A DNA stretch of 11,710 nucleotides. Source: CAZNNH01 sp964574335 (GTDB taxonomy: Bacteria; Acidobacteriota; Vicinamibacteria; Fen-336). Where the stretch lies: assembly GCA_964574335.1 (NCBI GenBank), contig CAZNNH010000192.1:1-11710 (forward strand). The letters run 5' to 3'. The notes under the pieces are model-generated. The model searched no databases. It was not told the DNA's origin and saw nothing but the letters and a program-made list of their open reading frames with translations. Shown here piece after piece: positions 1 through 6,763 of the stretch (positions are counted from its first letter, which is position 1; every line of letters starts with the position of its first letter). The position numbers and the translations under genes were made by a program.

Positions 1-2988
1 ATCCACGGCCGGGTCCGCGACGCCAGCGGGGGCGCAGTGGCCGGGGTGACGGTGACGGCGAAGGCCGTGGCCCGGGAGGCCTGGTCCTCGTCGGCGACTA
101 CCACGGATGCCGGAGGCTACCGGCTGGAGCTGCTGCCGCCCGGCCGCTACGCCCTGCTGGCGGAGCGGACCGGGTTCGAGCGGCTGGCGGTGCCCCCCGT
201 CGAGGTGTTCGTCAACCAGACGACCGTCGTCGACCTGACCCTGACGCTGGCCGGCATGGCGGAAGAGGTGGACGTGGAGGCCCGCCCGAGGGTGGTCAAC
301 CCGGACCGGTCCGCGCAGAGCCAACGGATCGAGCATCGTCTCATCGAGGCCCTCCCCCTCGACGGCCGGGAGTTCCGGCAGCTCGTGACGCTGGTCCCGG
401 GCGCGGTCCGGGTCCCCACCCCCAACGGCGAAGCGGGCGACGTCTCGGTCTTCGGCGAGCGTCCCTCGGCGCTCTCCTTCCTCATCGATGGCGCCGAGAA
501 CAACGACCCACTCTCCGGAGGGCCGCTCGTCCGCTACACCCAGGACTCGATCCAGGAGCTCGAGGTGATCACCACCGGCTACGAGGCGGAGCTCGGTCGG
601 GCCCAGGGCGGCGTGACCAACATCGTCACCCGTTCCGGAGGCAGCCGGCTCTCCGGCCAGGTCTTCGGCTTCCTCCGCGACGAGCGGCTGGACGCCTCCA
701 ACGTCCCGGGCCAGCCTCCCCCCGCGCTGGAGCGTTATCAGCTCGGGGCCACGCTGGGCGGCCCGCTCAAGCGCGACACCGCCTACTTCTTCGCCTCGCT
801 CGAGCGCCTCGACGAGCGCCGCGGCCTCAACCTGGACCGCGCCGCTTTGCCGGGCTTCGTCCTCGACGGCCTGGCGACCCCCGCGGGGCGAGAGGACCTC
901 ACGCTGGGGCCGGAAGCCGATCGGTGGAACGGCATGCTGAAGCTGGACTGGAGGCTCAGCCCCTCCCATCGGCTGGCGCTGACCTTCAACCACGACGACG
1001 AGGACACCCGGGGAGAGGTCGGCTCGCCGGTGGCCGGGACCACCGCGCTGCCGAGCGCGGCGGGTGGCGCCACGCGCCGGGCCAACTCGGCGATCCTGCG
1101 CCACACCGGCATCCTGCGCTCCGACACCTTCCTGGAAAGCAGCCTCTCCGTGATGGATGCCGAGCGGGGTGCGAACCTGGGACAGGCCGAACGCCTCGAG
1201 CCGGTGCTGGTGCTGCTGCGCAGCGGGTTCCTCCAGACCGGCGCGCCCTTCGGCGGCCGTCAGGACCGTTCTGTTCGCACCCTCCAGCTCCGCCAGAGCC
1301 TGACCCACGTCGTCCAGGGCGGAGGCGGCAGCCACCTGCTCAAGGCGGGGTGGGACGTCGACTGGCTGGCGGTCGAAGGGCACGACGAGATCACCAACGA
1401 CGTCGAGTACTCGGGGGCCTTCCTCTCCCCCACCGCTCACGCCGACAACCAGGCATTGTTCGAGCGCTTCGGCTTCTCCCTGTCGGCGGCCCGCTTCTTC
1501 ACGCTGCCGAACGAGCCGGGCGGTGAGCTGCGCCTGGACATCCGCGACACCCGCTGGTCGGCGTATCTGCAGGACCGCTGGAGCCCGGGGGTCGGCCTCA
1601 CCGTCAACGCCGGGCTTCGCTACGACCACTCCAGCCTCTTCGGCGACGACCGCGACAACCTCGCCCCGCGCCTGGGCCTGGCCTGGGACGTAGGCGGCCA
1701 CCACGCCACGGTCGTCCGCGCAGACTATGGCCGCTTCCACGACCGCAACCTGCTGGCCGCCGCGGCCACCGTCCCCGAGAAGGGCGGCGTTTTCACCCGC
1801 TCTGCCTTCGACGTGGCGTTGCCCCGGCTCGGCGTCGACTACACGGACACGCTGATCGACCTGGTGATCAGCTCCGGCTTCCCCGGTGCCGACGGGAGCC
1901 GCGGTCCGGCCGAGAACCCCGCCTACCTCCCGTTCGCCGACGACCTGCGCGACGACCCGCTGGCCCTCTACGCCCTGCTCGGGATCGAGGTGCCCGACAC
2001 CGACCTGCCGCCGCTGGTGACCGCCGACAACATCGAGCCGCTCTCCGGCCTGACGCCCGAGCAGGCCCTGGCCCTCCTCGAAGAGACCTACCCGGGGACC
2101 GACTGGGAGTTCTTCGACGTCCCGGGCGGCTCGCTGGTGGGAGACCGTGTGCTCTCCTTCTTCCCCCGCGGGCCCCTCGACCAGAGCCGCGATCGCTCCG
2201 TCTACGCCCGCGACCAGACACCTTCCACCGACGCCTTCTCGATCGGGATCGAGCGGGAGCTGCCCTGGGACCTCGGCCTGTCGGTGACCTACGTGCGGCG
2301 GCGGACCCGGGACCTGCTGACCCGGAGGATCGTCAACCTCCGCGACGTGCCCCCCGGCGACCCCGAGTTCGGCCAGACCACCGACGGCGGCCTGCGCCTC
2401 AGCCAGGTGGGTTACGACGGCAGGATCGAGTACGACGGGATCGCGGTGGCCCTCAACAAGCGCTACAGCCACCGCTGCCAGCTCCAGCTCGCCTACACCT
2501 ACTCGGAGGCCCGGGACAACCTGCTGACCGGTGGGGTGGGCTCCGGCTTCAGCAACAACAACCACCCCGAGCTCGACTGGGGCCCCTCCAATCTCTCGGT
2601 CCCCCACGTCTTCGTGACCAGCGGGCTGGTCGACCTGCCCTGGGACCTGAGGCTCAGCGGCATCTTCACCTGGCGCAGCGGCAGAGCCTACAGCCCGCGC
2701 GGCGTGGTCGACCTCGACGGCGACGGCCTGGTCGACCAGCGCGACACCACCCTTCCACGCAACGCCTTCCGGACCACCGACTTCCGCCAGCTCGACCTGC
2801 GCCTCGAGAAGCGGGTGGCCCTGCCCCGGGGCGGGTCGCTGGCCTTCCTGGTGGAGGCCTTCAACGTCTTCAACCGGGACAACGTGGCCGGCGTCAGCAA
2901 CGTCTCTGGGGACGACTTCGGCACGCCGACCGGCTACTATCCCGGCCGGGAGGTCCAGATCGGCCTGCGCTATCTCTTCGGTGGGTAG
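1..2988 (+). CDS. TonB-dependent receptor, Oar-like, 5'-truncated by window edge
   Basis: Outer-membrane TonB-dependent receptor, probably for uptake of a large substrate such as a glycan, peptide or chelate; the substrate cannot be told. Reading frame 1 is open from the first base (IHGRVRDASGGAVAGVTV), so the GTG at 37 is internal and the true start with signal peptide lies upstream. Domains in order: a carboxypeptidase-regulatory-like beta-sandwich (about nt 1-260); a plug (about nt 290-650) with LPLDGREFRQL, LIDGAENNDP and GRAQGGVTNIVTRSGG; then a long beta-barrel to the C-terminus. The protein ends in an amphipathic strand, REVQIGLRYLFGG. A long loop region (about nt 1790-2215) is rich in Asp, Pro and Leu and may be extracellular. 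Near the end, nt 2710-2745 encodes an Asp-rich DLDGDGLVDQRD element followed by PRNAFR, in the place where Oar-type receptors carry an NGDG/NDRP-RN motif. No exbB, tonB or SusD-like partner is visible. Family is clear, substrate unknown. Confidence 0.93.
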   Translation: MHGRVRDASGGAVAGVTVTAKAVAREAWSSSATTTDAGGYRLELLPPGRYALLAERTGFERLAVPPVEVFVNQTTVVDLTLTLAGMAEEVDVEARPRVVNPDRSAQSQRIEHRLIEALPLDGREFRQLVTLVPGAVRVPTPNGEAGDVSVFGERPSALSFLIDGAENNDPLSGGPLVRYTQDSIQELEVITTGYEAELGRAQGGVTNIVTRSGGSRLSGQVFGFLRDERLDASNVPGQPPPALERYQLGATLGGPLKRDTAYFFASLERLDERRGLNLDRAALPGFVLDGLATPAGREDLTLGPEADRWNGMLKLDWRLSPSHRLALTFNHDDEDTRGEVGSPVAGTTALPSAAGGATRRANSAILRHTGILRSDTFLESSLSVMDAERGANLGQAERLEPVLVLLRSGFLQTGAPFGGRQDRSVRTLQLRQSLTHVVQGGGGSHLLKAGWDVDWLAVEGHDEITNDVEYSGAFLSPTAHADNQALFERFGFSLSAARFFTLPNEPGGELRLDIRDTRWSAYLQDRWSPGVGLTVNAGLRYDHSSLFGDDRDNLAPRLGLAWDVGGHHATVVRADYGRFHDRNLLAAAATVPEKGGVFTRSAFDVALPRLGVDYTDTLIDLVISSGFPGADGSRGPAENPAYLPFADDLRDDPLALYALLGIEVPDTDLPPLVTADNIEPLSGLTPEQALALLEETYPGTDWEFFDVPGGSLVGDRVLSFFPRGPLDQSRDRSVYARDQTPSTDAFSIGIERELPWDLGLSVTYVRRRTRDLLTRRIVNLRDVPPGDPEFGQTTDGGLRLSQVGYDGRIEYDGIAVALNKRYSHRCQLQLAYTYSEARDNLLTGGVGSGFSNNNHPELDWGPSNLSVPHVFVTSGLVDLPWDLRLSGIFTWRSGRAYSPRGVVDLDGDGLVDQRDTTLPRNAFRTTDFRQLDLRLEKRVALPRGGSLAFLVEAFNVFNRDNVAGVSNVSGDDFGTPTGYYPGREVQIGLRYLFGG

Positions 2989-3010
2989 GCCGGCTGCCAT
3001 ATCGCCGGCC
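2988..3010. terminator. Possible hairpin between convergent genes
   Basis: A 7-bp perfect GC stem, GGCCGGC (2988-2994) and GCCGGCC (3004-3010), encloses a 9-nt loop. It starts on the last base of the receptor stop codon and lies 25 bp from the stop of the convergent esterase. No T-tract follows on either strand, so this is not a textbook intrinsic terminator. It could end transcription from both sides, but that rests on position alone. Confidence 0.4.
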
Positions 3011-3034
3011 AGCCTGACCTCCAGTAGAGGCTAA

Positions 3035-3991
3035 TCATGCCTTGGGCTTCAGCATCCCGTGCATGGTGAGCCAGTTCACGAAGGCATTGAACCAGCCGGT
3101 GCTTGTCGTTTCCTTGGGGTACATGCCGAAGCCGTGACCACCCTGCTCATAGAGGTGAAACTCGACCGGCTTCTTGGCCGCGCGCCAGCTCTCGATCAGC
3201 CCGAATCCGCCGTTGCCGAAGAAGGGATCGTCGGCGGCGAGCGCTACGAACAGCGGCGGAGCGTCGGCCGGGACGGTCACCGGAGCCAGCGGACCGTAGA
3301 TGTTGCCGATGAACGCTGGCTTGGCGTCCTCCCCGACGAGGACAGTCGCCATGGTGAGCATTGCACCGGCAGAGAAGCCGACCATGCCGATGCGGTCCGG
3401 ATCGATCTTCCATTCGGCGGCGCGGCTCCGGATCAGGGCGAAGGCGGCGCGTGAGTCCTCGATCTGCGGCGCGAGGCCAGCCATCATCTGCTCCGGATCG
3501 GGGCGTGGAGGCCGGCGCGCAGTGTCCGAGAACATCTCGGCCATCGAACGTTGGAATCCGGCCATGTCCGCCGGCGTCTGGTTCAATCGGTACTTGAGGA
3601 CGAATGCCGCGACGCCACGCTTGGCCAGAGCGCGGGCGACATCCCAGCCTTCGTTCTCCATCGACAGCGTGCGGAAACCGCCGCCTGGCGCAACGACGAC
3701 CGCGGCGCCGCTGGCCTCGGCCGGGTCGGGCAGGAACGGCGTGATCGTCGCAACCGTGACGTTACGGGCGAACTGGCTGCCATATTGGGAGTGCCACGAT
3801 TCTTGGGCCTTCGCGTCGGGAAGCGGGGCGGTGCCGATCTCGATCGCATCCGGCTGATCGGGGGTGGCGATCGGCGTCATCGTGTGGTCCAACTGAGCAA
3901 GAGCCGGCGCCGCGAATGCACAGGCCGCCGCCAGAACGACCGCCCGGAACGTGCCCCGCGGTGTGGACATGGGCCTCGAACACATCATCAT
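3035..3991 (-). CDS. Secreted alpha/beta-hydrolase (acetyl-esterase-like)
   Basis: Predicted exported serine esterase of the alpha/beta-hydrolase fold (BD-FAE/Aes-like group, often annotated as acetyl xylan esterase or 'endo-1,4-beta-xylanase B'-like), 318 aa. A signal peptide is visible at residues 8-32: basic MSTPRGTFR, a hydrophobic core, then an APALA-Q cleavage site. The oxyanion region is APGGGF (101-106). The nucleophile elbow is GFSAG with Ser207, the acid is probably Asp254 or Asp255 in AADDPFF, and the base is His286 in GGHGFG. The full triad in the right order argues for an active enzyme. Start choice is uncertain: the first of three tandem ATGs has AGGAGG at 4005-4010, but 13 nt away; the ATG at 3970 gives a cleaner signal peptide but has only GAGG at 3 nt. 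A 60-bp stretch inside the gene counts 63% GC by hand against about 73-77% in the receptor and HEAT genes, so it may have been acquired. It faces the receptor gene end-to-end. Substrate is inferred only at class level. Confidence 0.87.
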   Translation of the reverse strand: MMMCSRPMSTPRGTFRAVVLAAACAFAAPALAQLDHTMTPIATPDQPDAIEIGTAPLPDAKAQESWHSQYGSQFARNVTVATITPFLPDPAEASGAAVVVAPGGGFRTLSMENEGWDVARALAKRGVAAFVLKYRLNQTPADMAGFQRSMAEMFSDTARRPPRPDPEQMMAGLAPQIEDSRAAFALIRSRAAEWKIDPDRIGMVGFSAGAMLTMATVLVGEDAKPAFIGNIYGPLAPVTVPADAPPLFVALAADDPFFGNGGFGLIESWRAAKKPVEFHLYEQGGHGFGMYPKETTSTGWFNAFVNWLTMHGMLKPKA

Positions 3992-4224
3992 CGCTGTCTA
4001 GCTCCCTCCTGGGGCCTCGCCGGTTCGTGTCGGAAGCCCGTGCGCAATTGTCACACGGGAGCCAGACCGAGAGAAGGGGTCACCACACCAGCGAGATCTC
4101 AGGCGCTCCGGGTGGGAGAGGGCCTCTGGAGGACGGCGAGCGGTCGGGGCCGGATGCCGGACAGGCCGGCTTCGTGAAGAGCGCTATCTGGGACGAGTAG
4201 CGGCAGCCGCGCCGTCCGCCTGAG
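3992..4224. other. Intergenic region upstream of the esterase
   Basis: This 233-bp gap holds the esterase upstream region and lies after the stop of the binding-protein gene; both genes are on the minus strand. Apart from the AGGAGG at 4005-4010 I find no convincing -35/-10 pair. A small GCCGG-N5-CCGGC inverted repeat at 4156-4170 is too short, and lacks a T-run, to be called a terminator. Frames that stay open through it look like GC-driven noise. Confidence 0.5.
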
Positions 4225-5109
4225 CTAGCGGATCATCCCCTCGTCGGGATACGAGCGCGGCTCGAGCTGCACCTCGCGGGGCGGCACCTTTCCCGTGCGC
4301 ATCCAGGCGACGAGGTGCTCGATGGCGGGTCCGGTGTTCGAGGGCGTCACGATGGTGGCGGCCAGCGCCCCGGTGTCGACGAGCCTGCAGCCACCTTCGG
4401 CGAGGCCGTCGCAGCCGGTGAAACGAACGCCCGAGGCCTGGCCACGGATCGCGTGAATCGCCCTCCGCGCGCCGACCGCCATCGAGTCGTTCTGCGATCC
4501 GACCACCTCGAGGTGAAAGCCCTCCGTCGACTCGAGCCTCAGCCACGACGAGACAGCCTTCTCCCCGCTCGGCTCGGTCCAGTCGCCGTTGACGATCCTC
4601 AACTGGATGTTGGAGCCGCGAAGCCCCTCCTCGGCTCCCCGGAGGCGGTCCTGAGCGACGGAGGTGTCGGGGGGGCCCTGGAGGTAGAGCAGCGATCCCC
4701 CTTTCGGGAGAAGAGAGCGGAACTGCCGCGCCTGGATACGACCGATCTCCTCCTGGTCCGTGCTCACCATGAAGGTGGCCAGGTCGGGCCGCTCCTTCCG
4801 GAGCTCGTCCAGATACGGAACCCTCCGGTTCACCAGCACCCACGCTATGCCAGCCTTCACCGCGTTGCGGGCCACGCGCTCGAGACCCGCGCCCGCCACG
4901 GTCTCGGTGACGATCGCCAGGGGACGCTCCGGCTCCGGAGCATGCACGAATCGGAACAACTGCTGGATCTGGAGCACCGCGTTGTTCTCGGCGAACAGCA
5001 CCTCGACGTCGAGCCCCAGCTTGCCGGCCGCGCGCGAGGCATCGGCCCCCTGCATCCGCTGGAACTCCTGGTCCTCGGTGATGAGCGCCACGACGAGCTT
5101 TCGGCTCAT
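4225..5109 (-). CDS. Periplasmic-binding-protein-fold protein (sugar-type, LacI-like), no signal peptide
   Basis: Two-lobed substrate-binding protein of the Peripla_BP_4 / ribose-binding-like group, 294 aa from the chosen start. It begins MSRKLVVALITEDQEFQ, with beta-strand 1 directly at the N-terminus, so there is neither a signal peptide nor a lipobox. Family landmarks are VLVNRRVPYL (91-100), VSTDQEEIGRIQA (115-127), the hinge-region LYLQGPPDTSVAQDRLRG (141-158), SQNDSMAVGA (205-214; family form A-ND-MA-GA), and GCDG (232-235, usually GFDG). The ATG at 5109 was preferred over an upstream in-frame ATG at 5139 because AGAGGAG (5114-5120) sits 4 nt before it. No permease, ATPase, kinase or sugar-catabolic gene is nearby, and there is no HTH, so it is neither an obvious ABC component nor a LacI repressor. 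It may be a cytoplasmic ligand sensor, or be exported by another route. Fold is confident, role unknown. Confidence 0.82.
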   Translation of the reverse strand: MSRKLVVALITEDQEFQRMQGADASRAAGKLGLDVEVLFAENNAVLQIQQLFRFVHAPEPERPLAIVTETVAGAGLERVARNAVKAGIAWVLVNRRVPYLDELRKERPDLATFMVSTDQEEIGRIQARQFRSLLPKGGSLLYLQGPPDTSVAQDRLRGAEEGLRGSNIQLRIVNGDWTEPSGEKAVSSWLRLESTEGFHLEVVGSQNDSMAVGARRAIHAIRGQASGVRFTGCDGLAEGGCRLVDTGALAATIVTPSNTGPAIEHLVAWMRTGKVPPREVQLEPRSYPDEGMIR

Positions 5110-5113
5110 CGGA

Positions 5114-5120
5114 CTCCTCT
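5114..5120 (-). promoter_or_regulatory. Shine-Dalgarno deciding the binding-protein start
   Basis: AGAGGAG on the minus strand, 4 nt before the ATG at 5109. It supports that start over the in-frame ATG 10 codons upstream, which would add a low-complexity segment (MPSFPPQRSP) and has no comparable site. Confidence 0.6.
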
Positions 5121-5265
5121 GGGGTGGGAAGGATGGCACGCTTCGACGCCACTGGTCGGCGTCCCTCTGGCGCCGTGGCGACTGCCGGCAATCACGATCA
5201 GAGGCGCGAGCGGCATCTGGGGACCTCCCGATGGCGTCCTGTCCTCTGCGTACTGCCCACTCTCG

Positions 5266-5294
5266 AAGCTACGCTCACCACGGGAGGCCGTCAA
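5266..5294 (-). promoter_or_regulatory. Candidate sigma-70-type promoter for the binding-protein gene
   Basis: On the minus strand TTGACG (5289-5294) is followed after 17 bp by TAGCTT (5266-5271). The -35 is 5/6 to consensus but the -10 only about 3/6. It lies about 157 bp upstream of the ATG in the gap after the HEAT gene. Plausible as the promoter that makes the binding-protein gene an independent unit, but weak. Confidence 0.25.
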
Positions 5295-5338
5295 GCGATT
5301 CCCGCCTGTCGCGACCTCGCGGCCGCTGGGCCCCAGGC

Positions 5339-6670
5339 TCAAGGGGCCGGCCGGGGGCGCGGGCGTGGCCACGGCCAAGGCCACGGGGCCCGGCGGCCGG
5401 CCAGCGAGCGGACTCCCATCTCGCGAGTGCGCGCGTCCTTGGAGTCGAGCATCTCCTGGACCACCTCGTCCGGCATCTCGCCCACCTCGCCGAGCGCCCG
5501 GATCTCCGCCCGCCGCACCTTCTCGTCCTTCTCGGCACGGAAGGCCCGGACCAGCGCCGGCACGGCCGCAGGGTCCCCGATCTGGCTGAGCGCCCAGGCG
5601 GCAGCCAGCCTCACCTCCGAATCGGTGTCGGTGATCGCCTTGACGAGGGCGGCCGGCGCGGGGCGCGGCTCGATCTGCCCCAGGGCCCACGCCGCCGTCT
5701 CCCGCACCTCGGGGTCCGAATCGGCCAGGACCCCGGCCAGCACCGGTACGGCCTTCTCCACTTCCAGCTCCCCGAGCGCCCAGGCAGTGGTCTTGCGAAC
5801 GCGCCGGTCCGGGTCGTGGCGCATCAGCGGGACGAGAGCGTCCGCCGCATCCCGGGCCTCGTTCTCGGCCAGCGCCCAGACCGCCATCTCGCGCACCCTC
5901 GCGTTCCTGTCTCGGAGCCCGGCCAGCAGGCCGTCGACACCGGCCCGGTCCTGGGTCTGACCGAGCGCCCATGCCGCCACCCGGCGAACCTCCGCGTCGT
6001 CGTCGCCGCGGAGGCTGGCCACCAGTGCCGGTACCGACTCACGGCTCTCCAGCCGCCCGAGGGCCACGGCTGCCGCGGCGCGCACCACCGACACCTCGTC
6101 GCGCAGGAGGGCCTGGATGCGAGGGGCGGTCGTGCGAACCTCGGCCCGGCCCAGCGCCCAGGCCGCGTTGGCGCGGACGTCCGCCGACGGGTCGCCCAGC
6201 ACCCGGGCGATCGCATCCGCTTCCTCCGCCGCCTCCATCATCCCCAGCGCGACCAGCGCCGCGGCGCGCTCCGGTGCCGAGGACGAGGCGAGCCGGCCGG
6301 CGATCTCCGGTGCTACCGACCGATCTCCCGCCCGGCCCAGCAGGACCGCAGCCAGGTGGCGCTCGCAGGCGTCCGAGGCCGCCAGGCTCGCCACCAGGCC
6401 CCGTGTCTCACCGGAGGAGAGCGCTCCCTCTCGCAGTGCGCGGATCGAGGTGCGGAGGTCAGAGCGGACCGGAAGGGCTGGCGCCTGAAACCCGCTCCCC
6501 CAGCCGCCGCCCGCAACCCCGTCCGCCGCCAGCAGGCATACGGCGTCCGGCACACCCCGGGCCGCCGCCAGGAGGGTGCCGAGGTTCGGAGGTACCGCCG
6601 CCGGGCTCGGATCCTCGACGGACAGGGCCACGGCGACGGCCAGGATCAGCAATGACGAACGCGCGATCAT
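5339..6670 (-). CDS. Exported-looking HEAT-repeat protein with Trp-Pro/Arg-Pro tail
   Basis: 443-aa HEAT/PBS-lyase-type repeat protein. Residues 1-17 (MIARSSLLILAVAVALS) form a short basic then hydrophobic N-terminus that looks like a signal peptide, so the protein is probably periplasmic; there is no lipobox. Residues about 30-130 are Ala-rich and helical with Cys45 and Cys102. Residues about 131-424 hold around ten repeats of about 31 aa built on DxxVRxxAAWALGxxxxxxAVPALVxxL. The C-terminus is APWPWPWPRPRPRPAP (428-443). No enzymatic motif is seen; HEAT solenoids usually bind proteins. The repeats and tail match, in order, the C-terminal part of the M56 protein encoded upstream. The start at 6670 is chosen for AGAGGAG 5 nt upstream; starting at 6742 would add 24 residues and run through the palindrome at 6701-6716. 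That palindrome matches the one before blaI, so I infer BlaI control and a role as soluble partner or competitor of the receptor. Confidence 0.85.
   Translation of the reverse strand: MIARSSLLILAVAVALSVEDPSPAAVPPNLGTLLAAARGVPDAVCLLAADGVAGGGWGSGFQAPALPVRSDLRTSIRALREGALSSGETRGLVASLAASDACERHLAAVLLGRAGDRSVAPEIAGRLASSSAPERAAALVALGMMEAAEEADAIARVLGDPSADVRANAAWALGRAEVRTTAPRIQALLRDEVSVVRAAAAVALGRLESRESVPALVASLRGDDDAEVRRVAAWALGQTQDRAGVDGLLAGLRDRNARVREMAVWALAENEARDAADALVPLMRHDPDRRVRKTTAWALGELEVEKAVPVLAGVLADSDPEVRETAAWALGQIEPRPAPAALVKAITDTDSEVRLAAAWALSQIGDPAAVPALVRAFRAEKDEKVRRAEIRALGEVGEMPDEVVQEMLDSKDARTREMGVRSLAGRRAPWPWPWPRPRPRPAP
5399..6280 (-). repeat. Array of about ten HEAT-encoding units, ~93-bp period
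   Basis: Protein-level tandem repeat seen in DNA as a recurring plus-strand motif close to gcccaggccgc about every 93 bp (for example near 5590, 5683, 5777, 5870, 5966 and 6155). Each unit encodes VRxxAAWALG or a near variant. The unusual sharpness of the AWALG core suggests expansion by duplication within the array or recent homogenisation. Confidence 0.8.
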
Positions 6671-6675
6671 CACGG

Positions 6676-6682
6676 CTCCTCT
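6676..6682 (-). promoter_or_regulatory. Shine-Dalgarno of the HEAT gene
   Basis: AGAGGAG on the minus strand, 5 nt before the ATG at 6670. It decides this start and leaves the signal-peptide-like segment at the very N-terminus. Confidence 0.65.
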
Positions 6683-6700
6683 CTGCGCCACTGCGCTTTG

Positions 6701-6716
6701 TGCTGAGAATTCAGCA
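6701..6716 (-). promoter_or_regulatory. Predicted BlaI operator, copy 2 (HEAT gene)
   Basis: A 16-bp palindrome reading TGCTGAATTCTCAGCA on the minus strand: arms TGCTGA/TCAGCA around a 4-bp centre. It is 30 bp upstream of the HEAT ATG. The arms and spacing are identical to the palindrome overlapping the blaI promoter (9050-9065). I do not see a good -35/-10 pair here; a TTGCGA lies upstream in the hairpin loop region but without a matching -10. Binding by BlaI is inferred from the shared site. Confidence 0.65.
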
Positions 6717-6726
6717 TTCCACGACA

Positions 6727-6757
6727 GACGAGGCCCTCGCAACTCGAGGGCCTCGTC
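6727..6757 (-). terminator. 13-bp perfect hairpin between the M56 and HEAT genes
   Basis: GACGAGGCCCTCG (6727-6739) and its exact complement CGAGGGCCTCGTC (6745-6757) flank a 5-nt loop. It begins 6 bp after the stop of the M56 gene and ends 10 bp before the operator of the HEAT gene on the minus strand. There is no U-tract after it, so it may be an atypical terminator, an mRNA-stabilising 3' end, or a processing site. Its place suggests that it separates two transcription units. Confidence 0.6.
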
Positions 6758-6763
6758 GGCCGA

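Noticed and set aside
37..39. GTG at 37 as start of the TonB-dependent receptor
   Set aside because: The frame is open to base 1 and already encodes the first strand of the carboxypeptidase-regulatory-like domain (GRVRDASGG), so the gene begins upstream of the window.
4156..4170. Terminator after the binding-protein gene
   Set aside because: Only a 5-bp stem with a 5-nt loop in very GC-rich sequence and no T-tract; expected by chance.
4184..5191. A 335-codon minus-strand frame overlapping the binding-protein gene
   Set aside because: Arg/Gly-rich shadow without motifs. The overlapping frame gives a complete periplasmic-binding-protein fold.
4760..6655. A 631-codon plus-strand open frame antisense to the HEAT gene
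   Set aside because: Its composition is Arg/Ser/Pro/His-rich with no family resemblance, and it mirrors the periodic HEAT codons in a very GC-rich gene. The minus-strand reading has clear HEAT repeats, a signal peptide and a ribosome site.
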